This document shows positions 1-8,108 of a stretch of 24,572 bases of DNA, one piece after another. The DNA lies in NCBI GenBank assembly GCA_045639185.1, contig JAZUCO010000167.1:1-24572 (forward strand), read 5' to 3'. Position numbers and translations under genes: made by a program. The stretch is from UBA1081 sp045639185. Its GTDB lineage: Bacteria > Bacillota > Clostridia > Oscillospirales > Acutalibacteraceae. The stretch's first letter is position 1. Each line of letters begins with the position of its first letter. The notes under the pieces were generated by a model. It did not search any database and was not told the DNA's origin. It was given only the letters and a program-made list of their open reading frames with translations.

Positions 1-46
1 ATAACAGACTTTATCAGTGAATAATTTCTCAAAGGAGATTTTTATA

Positions 47-2455
47 ATGAATTACGATTTTAAGTCTGCCGAGGCAAAATGGCAGAAAAGATGGGAAGAA
101 TCAGGTGTATTCAATGCATCAGATGACTACTCAAAACCTAAGTTCTACGGGCTTGTAGAATTCCCTTATCCCAGCGGAGCAGGTATGCACGTAGGTCACA
201 TCAAGGCATACAGCGGTCTTGAAGTTATTTCAAGAAAGAGAAGACTTCAGGGATACAATGTTCTTTACCCAATTGGTTTTGACGCTTACGGTCTTCCCAC
301 AGAAAACTATGCTATCAAGACAGGTATTCATCCTCGTCAGGTAACAGATACAAACATTGAAAAGTTCACTTCACAGCTCAAGAGAGTAGGTTTCTCATTT
401 GACTGGACAAAGGTTATCGACACAACTGAAGAAGGTTATTACAAGTGGACACAGTGGATTTTCCTCAAGATGTTTGAAAATGGTCTTGCTTTCCGTGATA
501 AGACTCTTGTAAACTACTGTCCTTCATGTAAGGTTGTTCTTTCAAACGAAGACTCTCAGGGCGGTAAGTGTGACATCTGCCACAGCGATGTTGTTCAGAA
601 GTCAAAGGACGTATGGTATCTTCGTATCACAGAATATGCAGACAAGCTTCTTGAAGGTCTGGAAGAAGTTGATTACCTTCCCAACATCAAGCTTCAGCAG
701 GTTAACTGGATCGGTAAGTCAAGAGGTGCTTTCGTTAATTTCTCAATCAAGGGTATTGATGAACAGCTCAAGATTTACACAACACGTCCCGATACACTTT
801 TCGGTGTAACATTTATGGTTATTGCTCCCGAGCATCCCATTATTGATAAGTACGCTGATAAAATCGGCAATATGGATGCTATCAAGGCATACCGTGAAGA
901 ATGCAGCAAGAAGACAGAGTTTGAAAGAACTCAGCTTGTTAAAGATAAGACAGGTGTCTGCATCGACGGTCTTACAGCAGTAAACCCTGTAAACGGTAAG
1001 GAAATCCCCGTTTACATATCAGACTATGTTATGATGGGTTACGGTACAGGCGCAATTATGGCTGTACCTGCACACGACAGCCGTGACTACGATTTCGCAA
1101 AGAAATTCGGTATTGATATCATTGAAGTTATCAAGGGCGGTGACATTTCTGTTGAAGCTTATGCAGGCGACGGTGAAATGGTCAACTCAGACTTCCTCAA
1201 TGGTTTCACAAATAAAGCAGATTCAATCGCAAAGATGATCGATGTTCTTCAGGAGAAGGGTATCGGTGAAGGCGGTGTTCAGTACAAGATGAAGGACTGG
1301 GCATTCAACCGTCAGAGATACTGGGGTGAACCCATTCCCATCGTTCATTGTGAAAAGTGCGGTATGGTTGCTGTTCGTTACGAAGAGCTTCCTCTCCGTC
1401 TTCCCAATGTTGAGAACTTTGAACCCGGTTCAGACGGTGAAAGCCCCCTTGCAAAGATTGACAGCTACGTAAATTGTACTTGTCCCAAGTGCGGTGGCGC
1501 TGCAAAGAGAGAAACAGATACAATGCCTCAGTGGGCAGGTTCATCATGGTACTTCCTCAGATATATCGATCCCAAGAACGAAAATGTTTTTGCAGACAGT
1601 GAAAAGCTTAAATACTGGATGCCTGTTGATTGGTATAACGGTGGTATGGAACATGTTACAAGACATCTTATCTATTCAAGATTCTGGTATAAGTTCCTCT
1701 ATGACCTTGGTGAAGTTCCTTATGCAGAACCTTATGCAAAGAGAACAGCTCAGGGACTTATCCTCGGACCTGACGGTGTAAAGATGAGTAAGTCAAGAGG
1801 CAACGTTATTGATCCCAACGAAGTTGTTGACTCAATGGGTGCAGACGTTCTCCGTACTTACGTACTCTTTATGGGTGACTATGAACAGGCAGCGCCCTGG
1901 AGTGAAGACAGCGTAAAGGGCTGTAAGAGATTTGTAGACAGAATCTGGAACCTTCTTGAAATCGTTACAGACGGTGACGAATATTCTGCAGAGCTTTCAA
2001 GCTCAATGCACAAGACAATCAAGAAAGTTTCAGAAGATATCGAAGCAATGAAGTTCAATACTGCTATTGCTGCTCTTATGACTCTTCTTAACCAGATTTA
2101 TGCAAAGGGTTCAATCAACAAGGCTGAACTCAAATCACTCCTTCTTCTTGTCAATCCCTTTGCTCCTCACGTTACAGAGGAAATGTGGGAACAGATGAGC
2201 TTCGGTGGTGCTGTTACAGACCAGTCATGGCCTGAATTTGACGAAGCTAAGTGCGTTGATGCAACAGTTGAAATTGCTGTTCAGGTTAACGGCAAAATCA
2301 AGGCAAGAATTAATGTTGCAACCGATATTTCAAATGAAGATGCTATTGCAGCTGCAAAGGATGTTGACGCAGTTAAAGAAATTATTGACGGCAAACAGGT
2401 TGTCAAAGAACTTTATGTAAAGGGCAAACTCGTTAATATTGTAGTTAAAATGTAA
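47..2455 (+). CDS. leuS: Leucyl-tRNA synthetase
   Basis: Class Ia aminoacyl-tRNA synthetase that charges tRNA-Leu with leucine in the cytoplasm. The 802-residue length matches bacterial LeuRS of the Bacillus type. The HIGH motif appears as HVGH at residues 48-51, following PYPSGAG. The KMSKS motif is at 579-583. The CP1 editing domain carries TTRPDT at 245-250 and later the GTGAIMAVPAHDSRDYDFA block, whose aspartates are needed for clearing mischarged tRNA. Two CxxC pairs (CPSC...CDIC) near residues 160-185 form a zinc knuckle, and a second set (CEKC...CPKC) lies around 440-485. The ATG at 47 is chosen because AAAGGAG at 31-37 sits nine bases upstream; a GTG at 17 in the same frame has no ribosome site. 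Only 46 bases precede the gene, so a T-box leader, common for such genes, could lie outside the window. Confidence 0.97.
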   Translation: MNYDFKSAEAKWQKRWEESGVFNASDDYSKPKFYGLVEFPYPSGAGMHVGHIKAYSGLEVISRKRRLQGYNVLYPIGFDAYGLPTENYAIKTGIHPRQVTDTNIEKFTSQLKRVGFSFDWTKVIDTTEEGYYKWTQWIFLKMFENGLAFRDKTLVNYCPSCKVVLSNEDSQGGKCDICHSDVVQKSKDVWYLRITEYADKLLEGLEEVDYLPNIKLQQVNWIGKSRGAFVNFSIKGIDEQLKIYTTRPDTLFGVTFMVIAPEHPIIDKYADKIGNMDAIKAYREECSKKTEFERTQLVKDKTGVCIDGLTAVNPVNGKEIPVYISDYVMMGYGTGAIMAVPAHDSRDYDFAKKFGIDIIEVIKGGDISVEAYAGDGEMVNSDFLNGFTNKADSIAKMIDVLQEKGIGEGGVQYKMKDWAFNRQRYWGEPIPIVHCEKCGMVAVRYEELPLRLPNVENFEPGSDGESPLAKIDSYVNCTCPKCGGAAKRETDTMPQWAGSSWYFLRYIDPKNENVFADSEKLKYWMPVDWYNGGMEHVTRHLIYSRFWYKFLYDLGEVPYAEPYAKRTAQGLILGPDGVKMSKSRGNVIDPNEVVDSMGADVLRTYVLFMGDYEQAAPWSEDSVKGCKRFVDRIWNLLEIVTDGDEYSAELSSSMHKTIKKVSEDIEAMKFNTAIAALMTLLNQIYAKGSINKAELKSLLLLVNPFAPHVTEEMWEQMSFGGAVTDQSWPEFDEAKCVDATVEIAVQVNGKIKARINVATDISNEDAIAAAKDVDAVKEIIDGKQVVKELYVKGKLVNIVVKM

Positions 2456-2459
2456 TAAT

Positions 2460-2494
2460 AATTTCGGGTGGTCTTTCGGCTACCCGAAATTTTG
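2460..2494 (+). terminator. Rho-independent terminator after leuS
   Basis: AATTTCGGGT at 2460-2469 pairs perfectly with ACCCGAAATT at 2482-2491. The stem can extend inward by G-T, G-C and T-G pairs. Four T residues end the stem and follow it. The short T tract suggests it may be leaky, which matters because the next gene starts only 23 bases later with no visible promoter of its own. Confidence 0.8.
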
Positions 2495-2516
2495 CATATC
2501 TGTGTGTGGTGATAAA

Positions 2517-3488
2517 ATGAAAATTCTTGTTGTTTTTACGGGCGGTACAATAGGAAGTGCTGTTTCAGACGGCTGGATTTCTCCGTCTGACGATATGAAA
2601 TATCTTCTTTTGAAAAAATTCAGAGAAAAAAGCAATTCCGATGTTGAGTTTGATACAACCGAGCCTTATTCGATTCTCAGTGAAAATCTTTGTGCCGAAA
2701 ATCTCAATCAGCTTATAAAATGCGTTTCAGACAATGTTGGCAGATATGACGGTATTATTGTCACTCACGGTAGCGACACATTGCAGTATACTGCCGCAGC
2801 ATTAGCATATTGCGTAAAAACAGAAATTCCCGTTGTGCTGGTTTCAAGCAATTATCCCCTTGAAGATGAAAGAGCAAACGGCACAGATAATTTCATTGCT
2901 GCAACAGAATTTATAACCGCAAAAGCAGGTAAAGGTGTTTTTATAAGTTATAAAAACAAGAATGAATACACACATATACATTCAGCAACAAGAGTAATTT
3001 CTCATCGAGAAGCAGATGATTGTGTTTTCAGCGTTGATTCACAGCCCTATGCTTATTTTGACGGGGAAACATCTCTTAATTCAGAATATTCAGTGTCACA
3101 TAGCGGTGAAAAAATCTCAGACGGACGTTTCTCTGATAATTCAGACATTCTCGTCGTATCTGTATTACCGGGAGAATCTTTCAAGCACGATGTTTCACGT
3201 TATAAAGCAGTAATTCTTCGTCCTTATCACAGCGGGACGCTTAATACATCATCGTCGGCTCTGAAAAATTTCTGCGAAAATGCAAAAAAACACTCTGTCC
3301 CCGTATTTGTTGTGAATGTACCCAAGGGCACAACATATCTTTCATCAAAAGAGTATGAAAAACTTGGTGTCAATGCCTTATATGAGTGCAGTTTTCCTGC
3401 TGTATATATAAAATTATGGCTTGCTATCAGTATGGGAAAAGAAATTACATCTTTTGTGAAAAATCCTATTGCAGATGAATTTTTATGA
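2517..3488 (+). CDS. Asparaginase/glutaminase-family protein with altered active site
   Basis: This 323-residue cytoplasmic protein has the type I asparaginase fold; the family hydrolyses L-asparagine to aspartate and ammonia. The N-terminal TGGTIG motif at residues 8-13 supplies the nucleophilic threonine (T11). The second motif reads THGSDT at 83-88, where most family members have HGTDT, so the second catalytic threonine is serine (S86) with D87 kept. By eye, the position that normally holds the catalytic lysine (VTKTN in E. coli AnsB) aligns with THIH at 152-155, so the lysine seems to be missing. The ATG at 2517 is preferred over the upstream in-frame GTG at 2502 because of GGTGAT just before it. 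There is no signal peptide. The family assignment is firm; asparagine as the substrate is uncertain. Confidence 0.85.
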   Translation: MKILVVFTGGTIGSAVSDGWISPSDDMKYLLLKKFREKSNSDVEFDTTEPYSILSENLCAENLNQLIKCVSDNVGRYDGIIVTHGSDTLQYTAAALAYCVKTEIPVVLVSSNYPLEDERANGTDNFIAATEFITAKAGKGVFISYKNKNEYTHIHSATRVISHREADDCVFSVDSQPYAYFDGETSLNSEYSVSHSGEKISDGRFSDNSDILVVSVLPGESFKHDVSRYKAVILRPYHSGTLNTSSSALKNFCENAKKHSVPVFVVNVPKGTTYLSSKEYEKLGVNALYECSFPAVYIKLWLAISMGKEITSFVKNPIADEFL

Positions 3489-3490
3489 TA

Positions 3491-3519
3491 TTGATTTTTA
3501 GTATAAATTAATATATAAT
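3491..3519 (+). promoter_or_regulatory. Sigma-A-type promoter of the lipoprotein/radical SAM operon
   Basis: TTGATT at 3491-3496 and TATAAT at 3514-3519 are separated by exactly 17 bases. It lies in the gap between the asparaginase-like gene and the lipoprotein gene, so the three following genes form their own transcription unit. Confidence 0.75.
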
Positions 3520-3548
3520 AATATAAATGATCAAGGCAGGTGAACGGA

Positions 3549-4217
3549 ATGAAAAAATATATTACATCGGCAATTCTTATAATTGCTGTAATATTTACTT
3601 TTTCATCCTGCAAAAGTCAGCCTGACGAAGAACCTTCAACTCAGGCAGAAATCGTAAGTGAAATAACAGTACCTCATATTCCCGAAGTAATGGGAATATC
3701 AGTTTCTTCAGCATTAAGCCTTGAAAATGGCGTTGCAGGTATCGTTGTTGTTAATAATGCATTAAAAACTCTTCAGTATGCAGAAATAAAAGCATCTTTT
3801 CCCGGCGGAATCGAGCATTTATATAAAGTTACAACATTGCCACCCGGTGAATCCTGCATTGTAGCAGAAGAAAACGGAGCTTTGTATCTTGACAATAACG
3901 CAGGATTTTTCGGCTATGATATCAGTAAAGAGGCATATTTTACAGAAGAGCCCACTGTACATTCAGATAAGTTTGAATTCAGCGGTGCTGACGGAATTAT
4001 CAACATAAAGAATGTTTCGGGAAAGGATATTTCCGAAAATATTGTCGTGTACTTCAAAGATTATAAAGATGCTCAGTTTACAAGCGGTAAAACATACCGT
4101 GTAACGTTTGAAGACGGTCTTGCAAAAGATGAGATAAAGCAGATGCCTGCCGGGCATTATAAAAACGGTGAAAGCATCATTATGTTTGTGCAGATTGTGT
4201 CTTCGGAGGTGTCATAA
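3549..4217 (+). CDS. Predicted lipoprotein coupled to a radical SAM enzyme
   Basis: This is a 222-residue exported protein that I do not recognise by family. The N-terminus has two lysines, a hydrophobic stretch at about residues 6-18 and a lipobox-like FSSC ending at Cys21, so it is probably lipid-anchored on the outer face of the membrane. The mature part begins with an acidic linker and then appears to contain two beta-rich segments. The second, from about residue 140, has the look of an FxLYD-type sandwich (GIINIKNVSGKDI...VYFKDY). The ATG at 3549 is preferred over a GTG at 3540 because AGGTGA ends five bases upstream. Its TAA stop shares one base with the radical SAM start (TAATG), so the two are translationally coupled. 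It could be the substrate, a product receptor or a sensor for the downstream pair; the sequence does not decide. Confidence 0.8.
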   Translation: MKKYITSAILIIAVIFTFSSCKSQPDEEPSTQAEIVSEITVPHIPEVMGISVSSALSLENGVAGIVVVNNALKTLQYAEIKASFPGGIEHLYKVTTLPPGESCIVAEENGALYLDNNAGFFGYDISKEAYFTEEPTVHSDKFEFSGADGIINIKNVSGKDISENIVVYFKDYKDAQFTSGKTYRVTFEDGLAKDEIKQMPAGHYKNGESIIMFVQIVSSEVS

Positions 4218-5320
4218 TGACAGAAGTTGAACCCCGTATATCGGCATATCTTCACAATAAAGGTGCCGCAATGTGTGTGCCCGTTTCAGGTAGTTTTGAG
4301 CTTACACGTAAATGCAATTTCAATTGCAAAATGTGCTATGTTCATTGTACTGATACATCAAAAGATAAGGAGCTTTCAACTGAGGAATGGATCAGTATTG
4401 CAGAAGATGCAAAAAAAGCAGGAACTCTTTTTCTTCTCCTGACAGGTGGTGAGCCTCTTCTCAGACCTGATTTTGATGTGCTTTATGAAGCTCTTTCAAA
4501 AATGGGGTTTATGATTTCCATTAACTCCAACGGAAGTTTGTTTAATGAAAAAATCTTTTCTCTTTTTGAAAAATATCCCCCTGCGAGAGTCAATATTTCT
4601 CTTTACGGCGGAAAAAGAGATACATATATAAATCTCTGTGAGAATGATAAGTTTGATGCTGTAAAAAAGAATATTCTGAGACTTAAAGAAATGGATATTC
4701 AGATAAGGCTCAATTGCGGATTCAACAGATATAACAGTGCAGATACTGAAGATATCTACACTTTCGCAAAGGAACATAATCTTATAGTCAAGCCTGCATC
4801 CTATATGTACCCGTCACTCAGAGCAAAAGGAGAAACGGGTGAAAATGAAGCAAGACTCAGTGCAGACGATGCTGCGAAAAATACTGTTCTTTGCAGAAAA
4901 CTCACTTTTTCAGGTGATAAACTCAGGGAAAGAGCAAGATCTATGATGTCTTTGTATCCGCCTGAGTGCGAACCTGATGCAGAGGGTGAGGGAAGCCGTT
5001 GCAGAGCGGGTAAAAGCAGTTTCTGGATTACATATGACGGCAAAATGATGCCCTGCGGAATGATGACAGAGCCTGCAATATCATTAAATGATAACGGTTT
5101 TGATTCTGCGTGGAAATATATTGCAGCAGAAACAGCAAAAATCAGATTGCCCGCAGAATGTCTTTCCTGTGCATACAAACCTGTATGTAATGTTTGTGCT
5201 GCGATGTGTTATACTGAAACAGGCTCCTTCAACGGTAAACCTGATTACGTATGCGAAATGATGAAAGCTATTGTAAAAGAATTTATAAAAGAATTCGGAG
5301 ATGACAGAAATGATAATTAA
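4217..5320 (+). CDS. Radical SAM/SPASM peptide-modifying enzyme
   Basis: This 367-residue cytoplasmic enzyme belongs to the PqqE/anSME-like SPASM branch of radical SAM proteins, which modify peptides or proteins through a 5'-deoxyadenosyl radical. The SAM-cluster motif CNFNCKMC is at residues 33-40 (C33, C37, C40), and GGEP for SAM binding is at 77-80. The SPASM region has C262, then G275 with C280 (the GX4C pattern), then C315, C318, C324, C327, C331 and a final C346. The run CX2CX5CX2CX3C departs from the textbook CX2CX5CX3C. GGAGG lies just before the ATG at 4217. The 3' end overlaps a PqqD-like gene by 11 bases. That partner strongly supports a leader-peptide-guided reaction. Substrate and product are unknown. 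Confidence 0.92.
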   Translation: MTEVEPRISAYLHNKGAAMCVPVSGSFELTRKCNFNCKMCYVHCTDTSKDKELSTEEWISIAEDAKKAGTLFLLLTGGEPLLRPDFDVLYEALSKMGFMISINSNGSLFNEKIFSLFEKYPPARVNISLYGGKRDTYINLCENDKFDAVKKNILRLKEMDIQIRLNCGFNRYNSADTEDIYTFAKEHNLIVKPASYMYPSLRAKGETGENEARLSADDAAKNTVLCRKLTFSGDKLRERARSMMSLYPPECEPDAEGEGSRCRAGKSSFWITYDGKMMPCGMMTEPAISLNDNGFDSAWKYIAAETAKIRLPAECLSCAYKPVCNVCAAMCYTETGSFNGKPDYVCEMMKAIVKEFIKEFGDDRNDN

Positions 5321-5573
5321 AAAAGAATTTGTGCTCAGAGAAATAGCAGGCGAATATGTTCTTGTGCCCATAGGCAGAACCGGTGCAGAGTTCAAGGGTC
5401 TGTTCCCCATGACAGAAACGGGAGCTTTTATCTGGAATCTTCTTCCCGAAGCTGATAATGAAGAATATATCATTGAAAAATTCCTTCTTGAATATGATGT
5501 TGACAGAGAAACCGTAACAGAAGATGTAAACGATTTTCTCTCAAATCTCCGTCAGTTCGGAATAATTGATTAA
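5310..5573 (+). CDS. PqqD-like RiPP recognition element protein
   Basis: This 87-residue stand-alone PqqD-family protein resembles the RiPP recognition elements that bind the leader of a precursor peptide and present it to the modifying enzyme. The family pattern is visible: an N-terminal beta segment (FVLREIAGEYVLVPIG), then GLFPMTETGAFIWNLL, then a helical region rich in acidic residues ending in LRQFGIID. The start at 5310 is chosen over ATG 5301 because CGGAG at 5296-5300 would touch the first ATG but is nine bases from the second. Overlap with the radical SAM gene implies co-translation and a binary complex. PqqD itself binds PqqA for PqqE; here no PQQ genes are present, so PQQ is not the product. 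Confidence 0.88.
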   Translation: MIIKKEFVLREIAGEYVLVPIGRTGAEFKGLFPMTETGAFIWNLLPEADNEEYIIEKFLLEYDVDRETVTEDVNDFLSNLRQFGIID

Positions 5574-5583
5574 AAAACATACG

Positions 5584-5607
5584 GCACTCTCTTGAAAATG
5601 AGAGTGC
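5584..5607. other. Intergenic hairpin between the PqqD-like and GH3 genes
   Basis: GCACTCTC at 5584-5591 is perfectly complementary to GAGAGTGC at 5600-5607, with an eight-base loop. No T run follows on the plus strand, so it is a poor terminator. It may reduce read-through or protect the 3' end of the upstream transcript. No separate promoter for the GH3 gene was found, so the glucosidase may depend on read-through past it. Confidence 0.5.
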
Positions 5608-5630
5608 TGAAATTATAGATAGGTGATTTT

Positions 5631-8066
5631 ATGTCTGATATTAAAACTAAAATTGTTGATTTTGCAGGTAAGGTATATGCAGGATTCAGCAGTGTAGCTC
5701 AGGAGAAAACAGAAAGAGCCGCTGCAGAAAAAACATATACAAAGCAGATGCAGGACACATTGCGCAGAGTTGCCGCAGAAGGTACTGTTATGCTTGAGAA
5801 TAACGGTATTCTTCCTCTTGAAAAGAATTGCAAAGTATCTCTTTTCGGCAGAGTTCAGTATAACTGGTTCTATACAGGATACGGCTCAGGAGGTGATGTA
5901 AACAGACCTTATGCAGTAAATCTTATTGAAGGTATCAGAAATTGTGAGAATCTTGAACTTAACGAAGATCTTGCAGCTGTATATGAGAAATGGTGTGATT
6001 CAAACATCATAAATGACTCTGTATGGGGTATGTGGCCGAGATTTTATCCTGAAATGCCCGTTAATGATATAATGGTTGCAGATGCTGCAAAGAAATCAGA
6101 TTGTGCAGTTGTTGTTATCGGCAGATCATCAGGTGAAGACAGAGAAAATGTTCTTGAAAAGGGCAGTTATTACATCACAGATGATGAAAAAGTGTTGCTC
6201 GATTCTGTAACTGCATCATTCGATAAAGTTGTGCTTCTTCTCAATATCGGCAGCCTCATTGATATGTCATGGCTGAAAAGATATAAAAACAAAATCGGTG
6301 CTGTGCTTATTGTATGGCAGGGCGGTATGGAAAGCGGTAATGCTGTTGCTGATGTGCTTTCAGGTAAAGTTTCTCCCTCTGGAAAGCTTACATCTACAAT
6401 TGCTGATTCATACAGTTCTTATCCGAGCGCAAAGCACTTCGGCGGTAAAAATTACAATTATTATGCTGAAGATATTTATGTTGGATACCGTTATTTTGAA
6501 ACATTCGGTAAAGATTCAGTTATGTATCCTTTCGGTTACGGTCTCAGCTACACAGAATTTGAACTTAAATGCAACGGTGTAAACGGTAATGATGATGGTT
6601 TTGCATTTGATGTTTCTGTCAGAAACTCAGGCAAAACAGCCGGTAAAGGTGTATATCAGCTTTATCTTAAAAAGCCTGTAGGAAAGCTCGGTAATCCTTC
6701 AAGAGAGCTTGTAGCATTCGGTAAATCAGACCTTCTTGCATCTGATGAAAGTGAAAATTTTACATCAGAAGTGTCATTTTATCAGCTCGCATCATATGAT
6801 GACAGCGGAAAAACAGGCTTTAAGTCCGCTTATGTTTTAGAAAAGGGCGAATACGAATTTTTCCTCGGTTCTGACGTACGCGATGCCGAGAAAGTCTATT
6901 CATACTACAACGAAAAAACATATGTTGTATCACAGCATACAGAATGTCTCCCTCCCGAAAAATCCTTCGGTGTTATGACTTCGGAAGAAATAAACGGAGA
7001 AATCAAAGCTGTAATCAGACCTTGCAGCAGCAGAACAACAGACCTCAAAGTCAGAATTCTTGACAATCTTCCCGACGCAATACCTTTTACAGGTGACAGA
7101 GGCTATAAACTTACTGATGTAAAAAACGGCAATGTTTCAATGAATGACTTTATTGCTCAGCTTGACAATACTGAGCTTGAAGCACTCACAAGAGGCGACT
7201 ACACAATGGGCAGTGTCCTCGGTGCCCCAGGTAATGCAGCTGTTTTCTGCGGTGTTCTCGAATCACTCAGAAACAAAGGTATTCCTGCTGTCACAACATC
7301 TGACGGACCTTCAGGTATCAGACTTCGTGCATCTTGCTCACTTATTCCCATCGGCACACTTCTTGCTTCAACATTTGATTGCAAAGCAGTAAAAGAAGTT
7401 CATTCCCTTGTTGCAGAAGAAATGAAGTCAAAGGGTAGTGATGTGCTTCTTGCTCCCGGTATGAATATTCAGAGAAATCCTCTTTGCGGCAGAAACTTTG
7501 AATATTATTCAGAGGACCCCTATCTTACAGGTAAAATCGGTGCTGCGGCTGTCAGCGGAATTCAGACTTTCGGCGGCTCCGCTTGTCCCAAGCATTTTGC
7601 TTGTAATAATCAGGAATACAAAAGAACAATCAACGATTCAAGAGTGTCTGAAAGAGCACTCAGAGAAATCTATCTCAAGGGCTTTGAAATCTGTATAAAG
7701 GAAGCAGCTCCTGAAAATATTATGACATCATACAACAAGATAAACGGTGTATGGAGTTATTTCAACTATGACCTTTGTACTTCAATTCTCAGAGGTGAAT
7801 GGAATTATCAGGGCAATGTTATGACAGACTGGTGGACAAAAAAGGGCAGAAGTCCCGATTTCAAAGATGTCTGTGACCAGGCATACAGAGTCCGTGCTCA
7901 GGTTGATGTGCTTATGCCCGGTGGTGGCAGAAACGGCAGAAGAAAGCCTGACGGCACACTTCTTAAGAAGCTTGACAAGGGCGGCATAACTCTTGCAGAG
8001 ATTCAGAGAAGCGCCGCAAATGTTCTTCGTTTTGCAATGAACTCAACCGCTTTCAAAGATGAATAA
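5631..8066 (+). CDS. GH3 beta-glucosidase with swapped domain order
   Basis: This 811-residue glycoside hydrolase of family 3 probably releases glucose or a related sugar from beta-linked oligosaccharides inside the cell, as it has no signal peptide. The domain order is reversed relative to most GH3 enzymes. The alpha/beta sandwich domain comes first (about 45-300, starting near NNGILPLEK and containing GRSSGED with E169 as a candidate acid/base). A fibronectin III-like domain follows (about 315-420). The (beta/alpha)8 catalytic domain comes last (about 540-790). The catalytic part shows TSDGPSGIR with D558, RNFEYYSEDP, CPKHFACN with K654-H655, and VMTDWW with the nucleophile D733. AGGTGA precedes the ATG. 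The same swapped order is known from Ruminococcus albus and Butyrivibrio beta-glucosidases. Exact sugar specificity cannot be read from the sequence. Confidence 0.94.
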   Translation: MSDIKTKIVDFAGKVYAGFSSVAQEKTERAAAEKTYTKQMQDTLRRVAAEGTVMLENNGILPLEKNCKVSLFGRVQYNWFYTGYGSGGDVNRPYAVNLIEGIRNCENLELNEDLAAVYEKWCDSNIINDSVWGMWPRFYPEMPVNDIMVADAAKKSDCAVVVIGRSSGEDRENVLEKGSYYITDDEKVLLDSVTASFDKVVLLLNIGSLIDMSWLKRYKNKIGAVLIVWQGGMESGNAVADVLSGKVSPSGKLTSTIADSYSSYPSAKHFGGKNYNYYAEDIYVGYRYFETFGKDSVMYPFGYGLSYTEFELKCNGVNGNDDGFAFDVSVRNSGKTAGKGVYQLYLKKPVGKLGNPSRELVAFGKSDLLASDESENFTSEVSFYQLASYDDSGKTGFKSAYVLEKGEYEFFLGSDVRDAEKVYSYYNEKTYVVSQHTECLPPEKSFGVMTSEEINGEIKAVIRPCSSRTTDLKVRILDNLPDAIPFTGDRGYKLTDVKNGNVSMNDFIAQLDNTELEALTRGDYTMGSVLGAPGNAAVFCGVLESLRNKGIPAVTTSDGPSGIRLRASCSLIPIGTLLASTFDCKAVKEVHSLVAEEMKSKGSDVLLAPGMNIQRNPLCGRNFEYYSEDPYLTGKIGAAAVSGIQTFGGSACPKHFACNNQEYKRTINDSRVSERALREIYLKGFEICIKEAAPENIMTSYNKINGVWSYFNYDLCTSILRGEWNYQGNVMTDWWTKKGRSPDFKDVCDQAYRVRAQVDVLMPGGGRNGRRKPDGTLLKKLDKGGITLAEIQRSAANVLRFAMNSTAFKDE

Positions 8067-8074
8067 AAATAATC

Positions 8075-8108
8075 AGGACTGCTTTTTTTGCAGTCCTCAA
8101 ATTTTTTT
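8075..8108. terminator. Bidirectional terminator between convergent GH3 and transferase genes
   Basis: AGGACTGC at 8075-8082 pairs with GCAGTCCT at 8090-8097 around a seven-T loop. On the plus strand a seven-T run follows after CAAA (8102-8108). On the minus strand the hairpin is followed by a T-rich stretch ending the transferase operon. Both genes converge here. Confidence 0.8.

Noticed and set aside
1..46. Search for a T-box leader before leuS
   Set aside because: Only 46 bases are available and they hold just the ribosome site; no T-box element can be supported.
3216..3613. Minus-strand frame of 128 codons across the end of the asparaginase-like gene and the start of the lipoprotein
   Set aside because: It runs through the promoter at 3491-3519 and both coding regions and shows no domain or ribosome site.
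4801..5473. Two overlapping minus-strand open frames under the radical SAM and PqqD-like genes, considered as hidden precursor genes
   Set aside because: They lack ribosome sites, overlap well-supported genes almost completely, and their compositions are typical of antisense shadows.
5592..5621. Possible promoter for the GH3 gene (TTGAAA with TATAGA)
   Set aside because: The implied transcription start falls at or past the ribosome site and leaves no leader, and the -35 box sits in the hairpin loop, so it is not convincing.
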